From Hygrophila difformis (taxonomy: Eukaryota; Streptophyta; Magnoliopsida; Lamiales; Acanthaceae), in NCBI GenBank assembly GCA_030278955.1, contig JAOANR010000003.1:21475050-21539049 (forward strand): a DNA stretch of 64,000 bases. The letters are read 5' to 3'. The first letter of the stretch is position 1, and each line of letters begins with the position of its first letter. The position numbers and the translations under genes were made by a program. Positions 63,150 to 64,000 of this stretch are shown here, piece after piece. The notes beneath the pieces are model-generated. The model did not search any database. It saw only the letters and a list, made by a program, of their open reading frames with translations, and was not told where the DNA came from.

Positions 63150-63990
63150 GCTCATCTGGTGGAGATCTCATCTTCATTGATGGAAGATACCAATGGTGCC
63201 TTGTCATCAATGGACTTGACTCTGTTGAAAGCTATCATATCAGGCCTTTGTAACTTAATAATAAAATGAAAGACCGGGTATGAACCTGTTCCAATGATTT
63301 CTGGTGCTGCTGAGATAAACTTGAGCTCGAGAATATCTCGTCTTTGAAGGTGCGGGTTGTTCTACCATGATTCATGTACCGCACTACTTATCCATTCCGG
63401 AAGTTTTTCTATCTCCGGGAACCCTGGTGATGTAGTATGAACAAATGCTAATGATCCAAAATCATACCACTTTCGAACCTCTTCTGGCTTTGATCCCTCG
63501 AGCATCCAGACCCTGTTGTATCTTCCGGATGTTTCGATCACCGTCTTGCTGGGGTTAATTCCCTTTTTGGAAACCAGTTGTTCCCATTTTCCTTGGTAGT
63601 CCAGCCAGGCTGTAGAAATGACCTTCTCTACTGAATTAACCTTAGAGGTGCATGTCATTGGCCTAAGGTTAATTTCTTCCTCTTTTACCCCAGAGGCAAT
63701 GGGTTGACTTGAACTTTCGGAAATGTGACTTTCCTCTTGCTCAACATTTTTGTCGGTATCCGACAATGGTTCCTTTGAAGCAGTGCTTGAATCTGCTTCT
63801 TCATATGTGACCACATTATCTTTTTGGCACATTTCTCTTTGTTTACCAGGGATGCTGACGCTTTCCTGATTGGCTCTAATACTGTTTCCCATAGCGTTGT
63901 CATTGCTATATGGGAGGTTCGTATGTTGTTGCGGACCATGTCCACATCGCTCTGTTGTATTTGGCCAGCTGCTCGTGCATTGATCTCGAG
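63150..63990 (-). pseudogene. Unclassified retroelement- or pararetrovirus-like ORF remnant
   Basis: The minus strand holds three overlapping readable pieces. An N-terminal piece (63945-63685) is amphipathic. An acidic, Ser/Glu-rich piece (63892-63362) passes into WLDYQGKWEQLV and EEVRKWYDFGSLAFVHTT, ending in TAG near 63360. A continuation in the same frame runs to about 63150 (LELKFISAAPEIIGTGSYPV). One frameshift and one stop break it. I do not recognise the family. Position just upstream of the promoter/leader-like sequence suggests the last ORF of an LTR element or an endogenous pararetrovirus. Old and degraded. Confidence 0.35.
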
Positions 63991-64000
63991 CTGTCCAAAA

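Noticed and set aside
1..64000. CRISPR arrays, bacterial operons, ribosome binding sites, phage or plasmid features
   Set aside because: Nothing of this kind is present. Introns, LTRs, SINEs and MITEs identify plant nuclear DNA, and the triplet and decamer arrays lack CRISPR repeat-spacer regularity.

Overview
This is a plant nuclear window, almost certainly a dicot. It is AT-rich and has no bacterial-type operons. It holds one intronless plant gene of the serine-rich protein family and is otherwise built from plant transposable elements in many layers. I see no rRNA, no genuine tRNA gene and no CRISPR array.

Layout. 1-1158: 5'-truncated LINE fragment running off the left edge. 2977-9457: nearly complete LINE on the minus strand with an 11-bp target-site duplication (TSD). 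9458-13836: AT-rich DNA with tRNA-derived SINEs, an (AAT)n tract and a hAT-like element. 13837-26730: complete Ty3/Gypsy element of the Tat type (LTRs 678 and 680 bp, TSD GTGTC). It has gag, protease, RT, two RNase H domains, an integrase split by a 547-bp retrotransposed insert, and a spliced antisense gene with a plant-mobile-domain (PMD)-like protein. 27241-30033: a SINE, a LINE that kept ORF1 but lost ORF2, and a second SINE. 30068-36990: the serine-rich gene (31534-32148, minus) lies between two diverged direct repeats. The promoter-side repeat is split by Stowaway MITEs, a hAT element and two foldback elements, each with a readable TSD. 37071-42623: Ty1/Copia element on the minus strand (TSD ATAAT). 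40783-47705: a palindrome of about 6.9 kb whose arms each carry the 5' LTR, gag and start of pol of that Copia element, plus shared flanking DNA. 48335-52372: MITEs and SINEs. 52547-58839: a MULE with terminal inverted repeats and a 9-bp TSD, two convergent decayed genes and a nested hAT element. 59298-64000: a hAT MITE, an array of TTTCAGCGAC-like units, a fragment sharing an exon-like sequence with a foldback element at 36 kb, and a retroelement-like promoter, leader and broken ORF.

The elements rarely act together. They record an order of events: Copia insertion, then inverted duplication, then arm-specific decay; Gypsy insertion, then retrotransposition into its integrase; segmental duplication beside the serine-rich gene, then repeated insertion into one copy. 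The features most worth following up are the Copia palindrome (a possible natural hairpin source, by analogy with maize Mu killer), the antisense PMD gene, the exon-like sequence shared by two separate loci, and the TTTCAGCGAC array. Nearly all element ORFs carry stops or frameshifts, so most elements here are unlikely to be autonomous.
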